Below, piece by piece: positions 1 to 9,116 of a stretch of DNA of 64,000 bases. Under the pieces are notes generated by a model that saw only the letters and a program-made list of their open reading frames with translations, made no database searches and was not told the origin of the DNA. Numbering within the stretch: position 1 is the stretch's first letter; the number at the start of each line of letters is the position of its first letter. The DNA comes from Bacteriovorax stolpii (lineage in GTDB: Bacteria; Bdellovibrionota; UBA2428), in contig CAMCVE010000012.1 in assembly GCA_945881775.1 (NCBI GenBank), positions 1 through 64,000 on the forward strand, read 5' to 3'. A program made the translations under genes and the position numbers.

Positions 1-41
1 GCCCACCACTTCCCTACTCACTTTTGCGCCCTGGCGGCGTT

Positions 42-99
42 GGACTCTTGCTCCGCTGCTCATGGCCGTTTTGGCCATTGCGCTGCTCGCTTCGAGTCC
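42..99. repeat. Nested inverted repeat in the leading non-coding stretch
   Basis: Bases 1-229 hold no convincing gene. Within them GGACTC (42-47) pairs with GAGTCC (94-99), and inside that ATGGCC (62-67) pairs with GGCCAT (73-78) around a GTTTT loop. The octamer CGCTGCTC also occurs twice directly (54-61 and 81-88). This could be the end of a structured transcript or a terminator without a T tract. The neighbouring gene on the left lies outside the window, so its role is unknown. Confidence 0.3.
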
Positions 100-229
100 G
101 CCTTGCCAGGACACAAAATTGAGTGGGGAGCCCTCGGCGCTTTCGCTTGATGGGGCAGGCCCTTGTGGTTGGGGCTGACCGAAACGGGCACTTCATTGAG
201 GGAGAAGAGGCCGAAAAGAATAATAAAGT

Positions 230-694
230 TTATTTTTGATTGAGCTCAGCCTTGAGGATTCCGATGCCGGGTGTGCCAAGGTCTGAGCTGTGCAAAAAAT
301 CTAAGATTCCGTCTTCAAATCGTAGGGAGTAGTGCTCAACTTGGCGACCCACCTTGAGCTCGAGATTCATCTGGTGGGATTCGATGGTACCCACAAGATC
401 TTCGCCGTAGTAGAGGCGTGTCCCTTGGCGCCCTAAGGTGAGCGGGACGAATTCCTGGTCTTCGTCGTCTTCGCAGTTGTAGCGTGTGCTGAGCTGAACA
501 CGTTCGAGACTTTCAACGAGTTGGACAGTCACAAACGAACAATCTTGTGAGTACTCGGCGTGGTCATAGACCACTGAGAAGCGTCCGCCTCCAGTCCACA
601 CCCTGACCGCGCGGGGACCTGCAGGAGAGGCAAATAGATTCCCGGCGGTGATGATTTGAATGGCGAGCAGGCTGGATTTCAGCAGGAGTTTCAT
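230..694 (-). CDS. Small secreted protein of unknown function
   Basis: The predicted protein has 154 residues. It starts with a typical signal peptide (MKLLLKSS, a hydrophobic core, and a likely cleavage after LFAS near residue 23). The mature part is short, acidic and rich in beta-type sequence, with two cysteines (in the DCSF and YNCED contexts) that could form one disulphide. I do not recognise a family. A TTG three codons upstream (703) is an alternative start, but ATG at 694 gives a normal signal peptide. The gene lies 48 bases downstream of the papain-like peptidase gene on the same strand and may share its transcript. Confidence 0.6.
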   Translation of the reverse strand: MKLLLKSSLLAIQIITAGNLFASPAGPRAVRVWTGGGRFSVVYDHAEYSQDCSFVTVQLVESLERVQLSTRYNCEDDEDQEFVPLTLGRQGTRLYYGEDLVGTIESHQMNLELKVGRQVEHYSLRFEDGILDFLHSSDLGTPGIGILKAELNQK

Positions 695-742
695 GGTCTT
701 CAAAGTCTACCAAAGACTTTTGGACTCGCGTGAGGCTGAAGA

Positions 743-2194
743 CTATTTTCGAGAGTGCTTGGGGTCGGACTGCTTTGAGGTGGGATCTGCCTCGCGCAGG
801 GTCGAGTTTTTTAAAGGCTCCTTACGGTCGACGTTCCCAGTAAGAACTGACGCTCGGTAGATGCGGCAAGAGTTGGCGACCGCCAGTCGCATTTTTGAGG
901 CGTGTGGTGTTTTATCATCGCCCTTTGTCCACGAGTTTCGAAACACAAAATAAGGAGTTTCCCCATCCCACTCGATACCCGTGATGACCATGGCATGGCG
1001 GCCATGTATCCCGGAATCGCGTTTGTGGGGGGTCCAGGTTTTGCCGCCATCGGAGCTCTTGTCAAAGTCCTTGGTGTAGACCGCCGCAGAAACAGGGATG
1101 CCTTCGCAAAGACTTTTGCTGATGCGTTTAAGGTGTGCCGAATTCGCGATGTCAAGTGGAGCGCAGCGCGACGCAGACTCGTCGGCGTCAATGGGAATAC
1201 TTTCAAGACGGTAGTCGGCATTGAGGCTGACTTTGGAGTCGGGATTCTTGCTTTCCATCTCGTGCACACTTAATGAAGCGGCGCCAATTCCCTGTTGGTA
1301 GAGTCTTTCGCCGAGCTTGCCAACAAACGGAAGAGGGGCCATTCGAAAGGCAACACCTGATCGGATACGCTTTTCGAGCTCGTCGGGAGTGCACGTCTCT
1401 CCCTTGCAGTCCATGGTGTGGCCCCGGGCGATCCAGTTTTTCAGAACCTCTTCGGCGAAGCCGCCGTCAATGTCGGGGTCGTCTGCCCTGCTTGAGCCTG
1501 GAAGCCTGGAGCAGGCAGCGGCGTAGAGTGGCGAGAGCTGAGTGCGCCGCTTCTCGTTGCGGTAAAGGGCGGCTTCAGTCATCGCAGTGGCGCCGTAAGC
1601 GTAACAAGTGCCTTGGTCTGCCTGGTCTTGGGTTGGGGGAAACTGATGGTCCAAGTTAATCTCTTGAATCTTGTCTCCGTGGCAACTCAAAATCTCCTCA
1701 GTCGCTTGGAGCAGGGCTTCGCGATCTTGTAGGGTCTTGAGTTTGGCGATCGCAGCGCGAAGAGAGTCGCGAGATTTTACCAGGTTCTCGAGCTGGCTGG
1801 CTTGGTCCGGATGCTCAGGTTTCATCTTGTGAACGGTCAACGAAAGTCTGCTTCGAATGATTGAAGCACTTAAGACTTCAGCCCAGTTGGCGCGGTCCAT
1901 TTTGCGACAAGCCTCCGGGCTTTGGGTCAAGGTGCTGAAGCTCGGCGTCTGGTCGCAAGTGCGACAGTTGCGAGCGGTTACCAGGAGGGCGCTTCTTGTC
2001 GGACCTTCTTCGCAGAGCGCGGCAGTAAATTCGGGGACACGCTTTGTCCACTCCTGCTCCAGTGTGTCGACAATGCGAGCTTGGTCGCTGACAGCTTGCC
2101 GGACCTCAGCACGAGAGGGATTTGCCGCATCGCTTGGTGCGACGGACAAGCAGATCAAAGCGACATAAGCCCAAGAGACGACGAGACATCGCAC
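743..2194 (-). CDS. Secreted papain-like (C1 family) cysteine peptidase
   Basis: The protein has 483 residues, a GTG start and a signal peptide ending near SDAA (about residue 23). A helical, charged region (about 30-170) could serve as propeptide or spacer. The catalytic signature of the papain fold follows: a Q-G-T-C-Y-A-Y motif with Cys197 as nucleophile, His400 in HAMVITGIEWDG, and Asn420 in RNSW. Spacing and order fit C1 peptidases, although the exact Q-G-x-C-G-S-C-W motif is not kept. It probably works in the periplasm or outside the cell. It diverges from the phospholipase-D-fold gene with 171 bases between the starts. Substrate is unknown. Confidence 0.75.
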   Translation of the reverse strand: MRCLVVSWAYVALICLSVAPSDAANPSRAEVRQAVSDQARIVDTLEQEWTKRVPEFTAALCEEGPTRSALLVTARNCRTCDQTPSFSTLTQSPEACRKMDRANWAEVLSASIIRSRLSLTVHKMKPEHPDQASQLENLVKSRDSLRAAIAKLKTLQDREALLQATEEILSCHGDKIQEINLDHQFPPTQDQADQGTCYAYGATAMTEAALYRNEKRRTQLSPLYAAACSRLPGSSRADDPDIDGGFAEEVLKNWIARGHTMDCKGETCTPDELEKRIRSGVAFRMAPLPFVGKLGERLYQQGIGAASLSVHEMESKNPDSKVSLNADYRLESIPIDADESASRCAPLDIANSAHLKRISKSLCEGIPVSAAVYTKDFDKSSDGGKTWTPHKRDSGIHGRHAMVITGIEWDGETPYFVFRNSWTKGDDKTPHASKMRLAVANSCRIYRASVLTGNVDRKEPLKNSTLREADPTSKQSDPKHSRK

Positions 2195-2365
2195 TTCCCG
2201 ATTATCGTCTTTTTAACAGGCTGCTGGCTCGTTAAATTTTGGTTAAGTTTCCTTGGAATAACTTGCGATCCTGGGCCCGACCCTACTGGGCTTAAGTGTC
2301 CCCTCAGCTTTGCTGAAGTTTATCTGTCTTGCGTCAGCTTGGTAGACTCATTAGTTTCCGCCTCC

Positions 2366-3607
2366 ATGACGACACTTCGCTTTTTCTTGTTTGCGCTTCT
2401 TAGTCTCTCTAACGTGGCCCAGGCTTCGGTCACGGCGCTCTTTTCTCCAAACGGCGGCATCAAGAAGAAGATCCAGCAGGAGCTCTCCTTAGCCAAAAAT
2501 CATGTCGACATCGCGATGTACAGTTTTTCGGACGCGGGGCTCGTGTCTCAGGTGAAGCAGCTGGCTCAATCGGGGATCAAAGTGCGCCTCATTCTAGATT
2601 CTGCAAATCAAAACAAAGACAAAAGTGCAGCCTTCGAGGCAGCGGGAATCGACGTCCGTTATGTGAGCTTCGTGATGCATCATAAATTTGCCATCGTGGA
2701 TGGTCCGCAGGAGGGCGGCGACTCTAGCAAGTCCACGCTCATGAGCGGCAGCTACAACTGGGCGAGCTCAGCCGAAAATGCCTATGATGAGGACTTCCTT
2801 GTTTTTAAGAACGAGAAGGCTCAGATCCTCGCCTACCAGTCGGAGTTCAATGCTCTTTGGAACAAGGCAAAAGATTTTGGCGAAGCCGCGGATCCCTCGA
2901 CAGAGTTTGCAGAGTTTGAAGCTCCTGCCTCTACTTCGGTCTTCACATCAGCAAACTTCGAAGCCTTTAAGAGGGGATCGTCCTGGAGCTTTCGGACCGC
3001 AGTTTCTCTGGAAGACGGAGTCGCCGGGAAAAGCGTGATGGAGCTCTTGGAAGGTGCCCAGTCGACGATTCAAGTGGCGCAAGCACATTTTCGCCGCCGC
3101 GACTTTTATGAGGCCCTTGTACGGGCACTCGAGCGAGGCGTGAAAGTCGAAATGGTTCTCGATGCGCAAGAATTCAATGGAGACGAAGTTGGGGAACTTG
3201 CGGCCGAGGATCGCACTCATCTCGATGAGGCGCTCGCGGCGCAAGGAGCCGTGGTCAAATACAAGTCCTACTCGCGCTTTTGGAACTACATGACCGCAAA
3301 GCAAATGCATTCAAAGTACCTCGTTGTCGACGGAGTGAGTGTTTTGACCGGTAGCTTCAATTGGTCCGAGAATGCTGAGCTCAAAACTTTTGAGAATCTC
3401 GTACGCTTTGACGACGAGGCCCTGGCCGGGGCCTATCAAGATAATTTCTTGAAAATCTTTAGTTACCAAAAAGGTGGTTTCAAGAATCTCCTTGAGAGTG
3501 TGAAGGCTGCTTCGGGTCAGGGGCCTTGTAGCTTTTCTCCACTCTCGCTCAGCGGTGCAGAGATTCTTAAACTCCGCGGCGCTTATGCTCGGGGTGCCTG
3601 CCGCTAA
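2366..3607 (+). CDS. Secreted phospholipase D-fold protein with two HKD motifs
   Basis: The protein has 413 residues. The start ATG at 2366 opens a signal peptide (MTTLRFFLFALLSLSNVAQA); the longer open frame upstream overlaps the divergent peptidase gene and was not used. Two PLD active-site motifs are complete: H105-x-K107 followed by D (HHKFAIVD) with downstream GSYNWASSAEN, and H315-x-K317 (HSKYLVVD) with GSFNWSENAE. Both HKD halves needed for one active site are therefore in a single chain. Members of this family cleave phosphodiesters in phospholipids or nucleic acids; the short PLDc_2-like halves suit either. Export suggests action on envelope lipids or external DNA. Confidence 0.85.
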   Translation: MTTLRFFLFALLSLSNVAQASVTALFSPNGGIKKKIQQELSLAKNHVDIAMYSFSDAGLVSQVKQLAQSGIKVRLILDSANQNKDKSAAFEAAGIDVRYVSFVMHHKFAIVDGPQEGGDSSKSTLMSGSYNWASSAENAYDEDFLVFKNEKAQILAYQSEFNALWNKAKDFGEAADPSTEFAEFEAPASTSVFTSANFEAFKRGSSWSFRTAVSLEDGVAGKSVMELLEGAQSTIQVAQAHFRRRDFYEALVRALERGVKVEMVLDAQEFNGDEVGELAAEDRTHLDEALAAQGAVVKYKSYSRFWNYMTAKQMHSKYLVVDGVSVLTGSFNWSENAELKTFENLVRFDDEALAGAYQDNFLKIFSYQKGGFKNLLESVKAASGQGPCSFSPLSLSGAEILKLRGAYARGACR

Positions 3608-3639
3608 GGCGCTACATTTCAAAGCTTGTTTTCTAAACC

Positions 3640-3924
3640 TTAGTGTCTGTCGTCGATGCTGAGGTTCAGGTCTACGCCTTTGACGTGAGGACGCGTCGGC
3701 AGAAGGGCTTCGATCTCGCGCCTGAGGCTGTAACTTGCCACACTGCCTTGGATCGATACCACGCCGTCGCGCACGCGCACGCGAATGCGCTTCACGTCGA
3801 CGCCCATTTCGTGTTCAAGAAAAAGCACGATCTGCACGGCAGCATTGATTTCTTCACGCGTAGGAATGTCGACAGGACGATCGTAAAATGATGCGTCCTC
3901 TAGATCGTCGTCATTGTGGAACAT
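3640..3924 (-). CDS. BON-domain protein
   Basis: The protein has 94 residues from ATG at 3924; a longer frame to 4044 overlaps the upstream gene and lacks support. The C-terminal two thirds match a BON domain: helix, then RIRVRVRDGVVSIQGSVASYS, then a helix and a final VKGVDLNLSID strand, with the typical glycine after the first hairpin. BON domains bind phospholipid surfaces or other envelope ligands. No signal peptide is visible, so it is probably cytoplasmic or a soluble partner. It sits 37 bases downstream of the HTTM-like membrane protein and may be the last gene of that operon. Confidence 0.7.
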   Translation of the reverse strand: MFHNDDDLEDASFYDRPVDIPTREEINAAVQIVLFLEHEMGVDVKRIRVRVRDGVVSIQGSVASYSLRREIEALLPTRPHVKGVDLNLSIDDRH

Positions 3925-3961
3925 GGGAGCGACTATAAACGAAGGTCCAAAGCTTCGGCTA

Positions 3962-4681
3962 CTAAAGAGTTTGCGCGAGATAAAAGAGGGCCGGATAAGA
4001 TGAGATCCAGACCCACCAGAAACGATTGAGGCCGAAGGCGACAAAATTTAGGAAATGGAAAGCGATCGCCGCTGACACCCAGACGAGAAGCCATTTCGAA
4101 TCAAACAGAGCCGCACCTAGACTCAGCTCAAAAAGGATAATGAACCAAGAGACTCCCCTCGCAAAATGCGCACGCCCTAGGAGCGCTTCGAAGCCGCGTG
4201 GGACATCGTACGGCGACGTCTTGGCAAAGAAGCTAAGAAGCGCCGCGCCCGTTCGCCATCGAGCTCGCCAGAGCTTGGCCACGCCCGCGATGAGGTAAGA
4301 CAGCGTCGACTGGACGCCAATGTAGATAAGGGCTGTTGAGCTGTGCTCAGGCCACCAGGCTGCCACGCTGAGGCCCGAGAGAAGAACGAGTCCCATGGAG
4401 TCTGCGCCACCCGAAAATCGACCTCGGAAGTGAACTGAGATCAGCAGAGTCGATGCAAAAAGAACGCTCACGGCGGCGGGGCCGCTAGTCGAAGAGACGT
4501 TTAGAGCCAAGAGGCTAGCGAGTTGAAGCCCTAGGAGTGCCGAGAAAACACGGGGACAAAAACGAAGGCTGAGAGACTCGAGCTTTCTTCTCAGTCGCCA
4601 GAACTCGAGATTCTGAACGAGCAGAGCCACGGCCGTCAGAAAGCTTGTGAGTTTTAGGGCTTCCGTGGCACCCAAGTTCAT
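3962..4681 (-). CDS. HTTM/VKGC-like integral membrane protein
   Basis: The protein has 239 residues with about six hydrophobic segments. The C-terminal end carries H-F-L-N-F-V-A-F-G-L-N-R-F-W-W-V-W followed by SSYPALFYL, which resembles the HTTM (horizontally transferred transmembrane) / vitamin-K-dependent carboxylase-like family, where a His in this position is usual. Length is short for HTTM. ATG at 4681 overlaps the stop of the upstream gene by four bases (ATGA), so the two are translationally coupled. The family is poorly understood; some members sit next to thiol or fatty-acid enzymes, which are not seen here. Confidence 0.6.
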   Translation of the reverse strand: MNLGATEALKLTSFLTAVALLVQNLEFWRLRRKLESLSLRFCPRVFSALLGLQLASLLALNVSSTSGPAAVSVLFASTLLISVHFRGRFSGGADSMGLVLLSGLSVAAWWPEHSSTALIYIGVQSTLSYLIAGVAKLWRARWRTGAALLSFFAKTSPYDVPRGFEALLGRAHFARGVSWFIILFELSLGAALFDSKWLLVWVSAAIAFHFLNFVAFGLNRFWWVWISSYPALFYLAQTL

Positions 4682-5064
4682 ATGGGGTCCTCGTGAAATG
4701 AGGAGATGAGTGCTTCGCCGATTCGAAACTGTAGAAAGCGCGCTTTGGGGCGCTGCTCGCGCACGAGCTGCAGGCAAAGTTGGTAGATTTCGCTACTCGC
4801 GAGGCTTGCGGGATCGTGCAGGTGCTCTTGCGACTGGGCGAGCAGGCTCTCAAAGCAAGAAACTCGGTAGAGCTGGAGGTTGGCTTCGGGCGAATGAAAA
4901 AGATCAGCTAGCTTGCGGTCAATGCGCGGAAAGGCTGTTTCCCAGGGTCCGGGCTTGTCTGTTTCTTCGGCAACTCGAAGCTCGATCTCGAGACCTTCCG
5001 TGGCGTCGTCAAAGAAAAGCCACGACGGGACAAGGGCTCTGAAGTCGGAGAGGCGGATTCGCAC
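4678..5064 (-). CDS. Unknown protein coupled to the HTTM-like gene
   Basis: The protein has 128 residues and starts with GTG at 5064. It is soluble, with no signal peptide or membrane segment, and mixes beta-type sequence at the N terminus (LEIELRVAEE) with helices later (LASSEIYQLCLQLVREQ). I do not recognise a family. Its stop overlaps the start of the membrane protein by four bases, so it probably partners that protein. Its start lies 55 bases from the divergent yaeQ start. Confidence 0.55.
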   Translation of the reverse strand: MRIRLSDFRALVPSWLFFDDATEGLEIELRVAEETDKPGPWETAFPRIDRKLADLFHSPEANLQLYRVSCFESLLAQSQEHLHDPASLASSEIYQLCLQLVREQRPKARFLQFRIGEALISSFHEDPI

Positions 5065-5119
5065 TCTCTCAGTATACCTCGGTTGTCAGGCAGATCTAAA
5101 CCCGTTAGCTCAGAGGGCG

Positions 5120-5668
5120 ATGGCTTTTGCGACACTTTATCGTTTTCGTATCGACGTCTCGGACGTCGATCGAGGTGTCTATGAAGCTCTCGATTTTCGA
5201 GCCGCGCTGCACCCTTCAGAAGCCCCCATTTACCTCGTGACCCGAATTTTGGCCTTTGCTCTTAACACCCAAGAGGGGCTTGAGTTCTCAGTAGGGGGTC
5301 TCAGCGATCCCGATGCGCCCGCACTTAAGGTCGATGACCCACAAGGAGGCGTGAAGCTTTGGATTGAGATCGGCAATCCCAGTGCGCGGAAGCTTCATAA
5401 GGCAGCCAAGGCCTCCGCTGAGGTGAAGGTCTACACTTACAAGGATCCGGCGCACATCCTCAAAGATATTGCTCATGAGAAAGTCCACGAGGCTGAGCGC
5501 CTGCAAATCTTTTCTTTCTCGCAGGGCTTCTTGGAGCGCTTGGTCCAAGGACTTGAGAAAGACAATGCCTGGACCTTATTCAGCAACGAGGGCAGTCTCG
5601 TGGTCAATTTTGGGTCAGGTCAAGTCGCTCAGAGCGAGCTTCTGGCCCACCCCGTAAGTTCCTCGTGA
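5120..5668 (+). CDS. yaeQ: YaeQ family protein
   Basis: The protein has 182 residues, the usual YaeQ size. The start at ATG 5120 follows an AGAGGG ribosome site; the frame upstream of it is not conserved. Family hallmarks are present: F-R-I-D-V-S-D-V-D-R near residue 10, HPSE near residue 30, RILAFAL, LEFSVGGLS, and LWIEIGNPSARKLHKAAKASAEVKVYTY. YaeQ has a restriction-endonuclease-like (PD-(D/E)xK) fold. Its cellular role is unsettled; early reports linked it to suppression of RfaH loss. It is followed 33 bases later by the flavoprotein gene. Confidence 0.88.
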   Translation: MAFATLYRFRIDVSDVDRGVYEALDFRAALHPSEAPIYLVTRILAFALNTQEGLEFSVGGLSDPDAPALKVDDPQGGVKLWIEIGNPSARKLHKAAKASAEVKVYTYKDPAHILKDIAHEKVHEAERLQIFSFSQGFLERLVQGLEKDNAWTLFSNEGSLVVNFGSGQVAQSELLAHPVSSS

Positions 5669-5701
5669 AAAGCTGGCGGCGTTTGGATATGATGTTTCTC
5701 C

Positions 5702-7237
5702 ATGCCGATCTTTGAGAACATTAAGGTCCTTCTCGACGAAAGCCTCGAGAAGAAGCTGCGCAAACTCGATCCGGCGATGGGATCTTTTCGGATCCTAAAA
5801 AAATCTCTCGATGCCCGGCGCAAAGACCGTTTGCACCACCTTTACTCAGCGGAAACATTTCCAGACCCCGTAGCTCCTCCGTATATCTTTGAGACTCCAA
5901 CACGAGTGCAGGCTCGCAAGGACTTGCCGACGACAACTGTTGTGGGCGCGGGCCCCGCCGGGCTTTTTGCTGCTCTTTGGTTACTCGAGCGAGGACTTCC
6001 CTGTCAGGTTATCGAGCGCGGCAAGCCCGTACTTCCGCGCATGAAAGATATCTCCAAGCACTGGCGGCACGGCCAGGTGAACGCGGACTCTAACGTGTGT
6101 TTTGGTGAAGGAGGTGCGGGGGCTTTTTCTGATGGAAAACTCATCACGCGTATCAAGTCTCCCTTCAAGCAGTTCGTGATGGAACAGATGGTTCGCTTCG
6201 GTGCGCCCGACGAGATTCTTTATCTCGCCAACCCTCACGTGGGCAGCAATAAGATTCGGACGATCATCAACAATCTCACGAAGCACTTGCACGAAAATGG
6301 CTGTCCTATTCACTTCGACACACGCGCTGAAGAATTTCATTGGAGTGAGGGCCGCCTCGAGAAGATTGTGACCCCAGATGGACGAGTCTTTAAGTCTGAT
6401 AACTACGTACTAGCGACGGGCCACTCGGCTCATGACATTTACGACAAGCTTTTTGCGGGCGGAGTGCCCTGTGAGACCCTCAATATGGCGATGGGCTTCC
6501 GCGCGGAGCACCCACAGGTTTGGGTCAACGAGGCACAGTATGGTTCGCGCTGGGAACATCCAGAACTGCCTGTTGCGAATTATAAGCTCACCTGTCACGA
6601 CGACCGCACGAACATAGGGGTTTACTCTTTTTGTATGTGCCCAGGCGGCTACGTGCTGGCATCGAGTGCTCAACAGGGGCGCATGGTTGTGAATGGCATG
6701 TCAAACTACAATCATGGATCCGCCTACGCCAATTCTGGCATCGTGGTCACCGTGCACAAGGACAAGTGGTTTGCGGCGGGACCAGAAGCAGGTCTCAAGT
6801 TCCAGGCCGACATCGAACGCAAAACTCAGGAAAAGGTTTGGGCAGCGGGTGGGACGATACAGGTTCCGGCGCAACGAGTGGAAGATTTTTTGAATGACCG
6901 CGTGGGATCAGTTGCAAAGTCGTCGTGTCCCAGCGGCGTCATCGCCGTCAATTTGCGGGACATCTATCCGCCAGAGCTCACCGAAGCGTTCACACGAGCT
7001 TTGCAAGACTTCAACCGCAAGATGCCGGGATTTATGGGCAACGACGCACTCCTGCACGGTGTGGAAAGCCGGACCTCGTCTCCGGTAAGGGTCGTGCGAG
7101 ACGATGAAAAGCTTTGCTCTCCAAAGTTCACAAATCTTTATCCTTCGGGTGAGGGCGCCGGATTTGCGGGCGGAATTACTTCGGCTGCAGTCGATGGTAT
7201 CCGCGTTGCTGAATCGATCTGTAAAACCCTAACCTGA
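5702..7237 (+). CDS. FAD-dependent dehydrogenase of the COG2509 type
   Basis: The protein has 511 residues. After an N-terminal region of about 75 residues comes a Rossmann FAD-binding motif (V-V-G-A-G-P-A-G-L-F-A-A-L near residues 80-95), the ribose-binding E-R-G, and the COG2509 features FGEGGAGAFSDGKL, YVLATGHSAHDIY and, near the end, PSGEGAGFAGGITSAAVDG, which contacts FAD. It is cytoplasmic and its substrate is unknown in the family. It lies just downstream of yaeQ and converges on kimA with five bases between stops. Confidence 0.88.
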   Translation: MPIFENIKVLLDESLEKKLRKLDPAMGSFRILKKSLDARRKDRLHHLYSAETFPDPVAPPYIFETPTRVQARKDLPTTTVVGAGPAGLFAALWLLERGLPCQVIERGKPVLPRMKDISKHWRHGQVNADSNVCFGEGGAGAFSDGKLITRIKSPFKQFVMEQMVRFGAPDEILYLANPHVGSNKIRTIINNLTKHLHENGCPIHFDTRAEEFHWSEGRLEKIVTPDGRVFKSDNYVLATGHSAHDIYDKLFAGGVPCETLNMAMGFRAEHPQVWVNEAQYGSRWEHPELPVANYKLTCHDDRTNIGVYSFCMCPGGYVLASSAQQGRMVVNGMSNYNHGSAYANSGIVVTVHKDKWFAAGPEAGLKFQADIERKTQEKVWAAGGTIQVPAQRVEDFLNDRVGSVAKSSCPSGVIAVNLRDIYPPELTEAFTRALQDFNRKMPGFMGNDALLHGVESRTSSPVRVVRDDEKLCSPKFTNLYPSGEGAGFAGGITSAAVDGIRVAESICKTLT

Positions 7238-7242
7238 AAACC

Positions 7243-9075
7243 CTACTCGTGGAGGTGATAGCTCACGGCGATCAATACGCGGCGGGGCACGAAGCGTAAG
7301 CGAGCGCGCATAAAGAGTGCGGTTTGGTTGTGCAGGAAATTGTGCCACCAGCGTTTGGTGATGAACTCTGGAATCACAACCGTGATCGTGCGTCCGGGCA
7401 TTTGACGCTCGAGCTTGTCCATGTAGCGAATAACCGGAGTTGTGACCGAGCGGAACGGCGACGGCAGAATCACGAGTTTGAGATTGGGGGCTTCGCCAAC
7501 ATGTTCTTCCCAGGCTGCTCTGATGGCTTCGGGACGCACCGGGGCGACATCAACCACGACGACTCGAATGTCGTTTGAGATGCCTTGGGCGTATTTGATC
7601 GCTTCCAGGACGCCGCTGTGGAAACCAGAAATCGGCATGACGACCAAAGAGGGAACGGGGGCATCAAGCTTCCAGTCGTTGGGTAAGGTGAGCTGACGCG
7701 CCACGCTTTCATAATGATAGCGCGTTGAGCGGAAGCCCACGAGCATAAGCGGGATCAAGACGAGAATGATCCAGGCTCCATCGTAGAACTTGGTGACCGT
7801 CACCACGATGAGGACAATGCCGGTGGCGATAGCGCCAAGAAGGTTCACTCCGAGCATTTTGCGCCAGTGCGGCTCTTTGTATTTCACATGGTGAACGACC
7901 ATGCCCGATTGGGAGAGAGTGAACGAGAGGAACACGCCCACGGAATAGAGGGGGATCAACGCGTGGGTGTTGGCGCTGAACGCAACCACCAAGATTGCTG
8001 AAAACACACCCAGCAGAGTGATACCATTTGAGAAAACCAAACGATCGCCTAAGTTGCTGAGCTGGCGAGGCATAAAACGATCTGATGCGATGACTGAGCT
8101 GAGGCGGGGGAAGTCGGCATACGCTGTGTTGGCGGCAAAAACCAAGATGAGTGCCGTAACAATTTGGAAAATATAATAGAAGACTCCGTGTCCAAAGGTG
8201 TGCCTGGCGACTTGAGAGATAACTGTTTCGCCCTCTTTGGGCATGATGCCAAAATGCTGGGTCAGGAAAGTAACTCCAACAAAGAAGATCACGAGCATAA
8301 CGACCATCAAAGAAAGTGTGGTCTTAGCGCGAGCGGGTGCAGGATCACGGAAGGCCGTGACACCATTGGAGATCGCTTCGATGCCCGTAAGGGCGGCGCA
8401 ACCGCTGGAGAATGCTCTTAGTAAAATGAACCAGGAAATGGGCTCGAGGTGGCTCGGATGCAGAATCCGATCGTCGATGTGGACAGCGTCGTTTGTAAAA
8501 ATTTTCCAGACGCCGATTGAAATCATCACGGTCGTGAAAATGATGAAGAGATAGGTCGGTATCGAGAAAACTGTGCTCGAGTCCTTAAGGCCACGCAAGT
8601 TTGCAAAAGTTAAAATGGAAATGACCACCACGCCCATGATGACCTCGTGATGTCCGAGCGATGGATACGCCGAGGTGAGTGCCGCAACGCCAGCGGACAC
8701 AGAAACAGCTACGGTTAGGGTGTAGTCGATAAGAAGAGCGGCTCCTGCGACAAGTCCCGAGCTTTCGCCGAGGTTGTCCTTCGCGACAGAGTAAGCTCCT
8801 CCACCATTGGGATAGAGGGAGATTGTTTGGCGGTATGAGAGAGCGACGATTATGAGCAGTGCCGCAATGGTGAGAGCGATGGGCACGCTGTAGAACGAAG
8901 CTGCCATGGAAAGGGCGACGAGAATGAGTAAGATTTCTTCGGTCGCATAGGCGACCGAACTCAGGGCATCGCTCGAAAACACGGCGAGCCCTCTCCAAAC
9001 GGGGAGTTTTTCGTGTTCGAGGCTGTTTACGGTGAGGGGTTTTCCAAAAAGAATCTGCCTAAGCTTGAGTTTCAT
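7243..9075 (-). CDS. kimA: KimA-like high-affinity potassium importer (APC superfamily)
   Basis: The protein has 610 residues, close to the length of Bacillus subtilis KimA (YdaO). About twelve membrane segments are followed by a soluble C-terminal domain of roughly 150 residues. Diagnostic stretches shared with KimA include FGKPL near the start, SSDALSSVAYATEE, LYPNGGGAYSV, RAFSSGCAALTGIEAISNG, DRLVFSNGITLLG, IPLYSVGVF, and KRWWHNFLHNQTALF near the end. KimA takes up K+ with the proton-motive force and, in Bacillus, is shut by c-di-AMP binding to the C-terminal domain. Whether that control exists here cannot be seen. A TTGACA-containing promoter candidate lies upstream; I saw no ydaO-type riboswitch in the 172-base leader. 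Confidence 0.88.
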   Translation of the reverse strand: MKLKLRQILFGKPLTVNSLEHEKLPVWRGLAVFSSDALSSVAYATEEILLILVALSMAASFYSVPIALTIAALLIIVALSYRQTISLYPNGGGAYSVAKDNLGESSGLVAGAALLIDYTLTVAVSVSAGVAALTSAYPSLGHHEVIMGVVVISILTFANLRGLKDSSTVFSIPTYLFIIFTTVMISIGVWKIFTNDAVHIDDRILHPSHLEPISWFILLRAFSSGCAALTGIEAISNGVTAFRDPAPARAKTTLSLMVVMLVIFFVGVTFLTQHFGIMPKEGETVISQVARHTFGHGVFYYIFQIVTALILVFAANTAYADFPRLSSVIASDRFMPRQLSNLGDRLVFSNGITLLGVFSAILVVAFSANTHALIPLYSVGVFLSFTLSQSGMVVHHVKYKEPHWRKMLGVNLLGAIATGIVLIVVTVTKFYDGAWIILVLIPLMLVGFRSTRYHYESVARQLTLPNDWKLDAPVPSLVVMPISGFHSGVLEAIKYAQGISNDIRVVVVDVAPVRPEAIRAAWEEHVGEAPNLKLVILPSPFRSVTTPVIRYMDKLERQMPGRTITVVIPEFITKRWWHNFLHNQTALFMRARLRFVPRRVLIAVSYHLHE

Positions 9076-9116
9076 ATGGAGTGGGTCTCGATTCGCAAAT
9101 CTCTAAAGACGTGTAA

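Noticed and set aside
1922..2365. Upstream extension of the PLD-fold open frame
   Set aside because: It is antisense to the peptidase gene, and the signal peptide starts at 2366.
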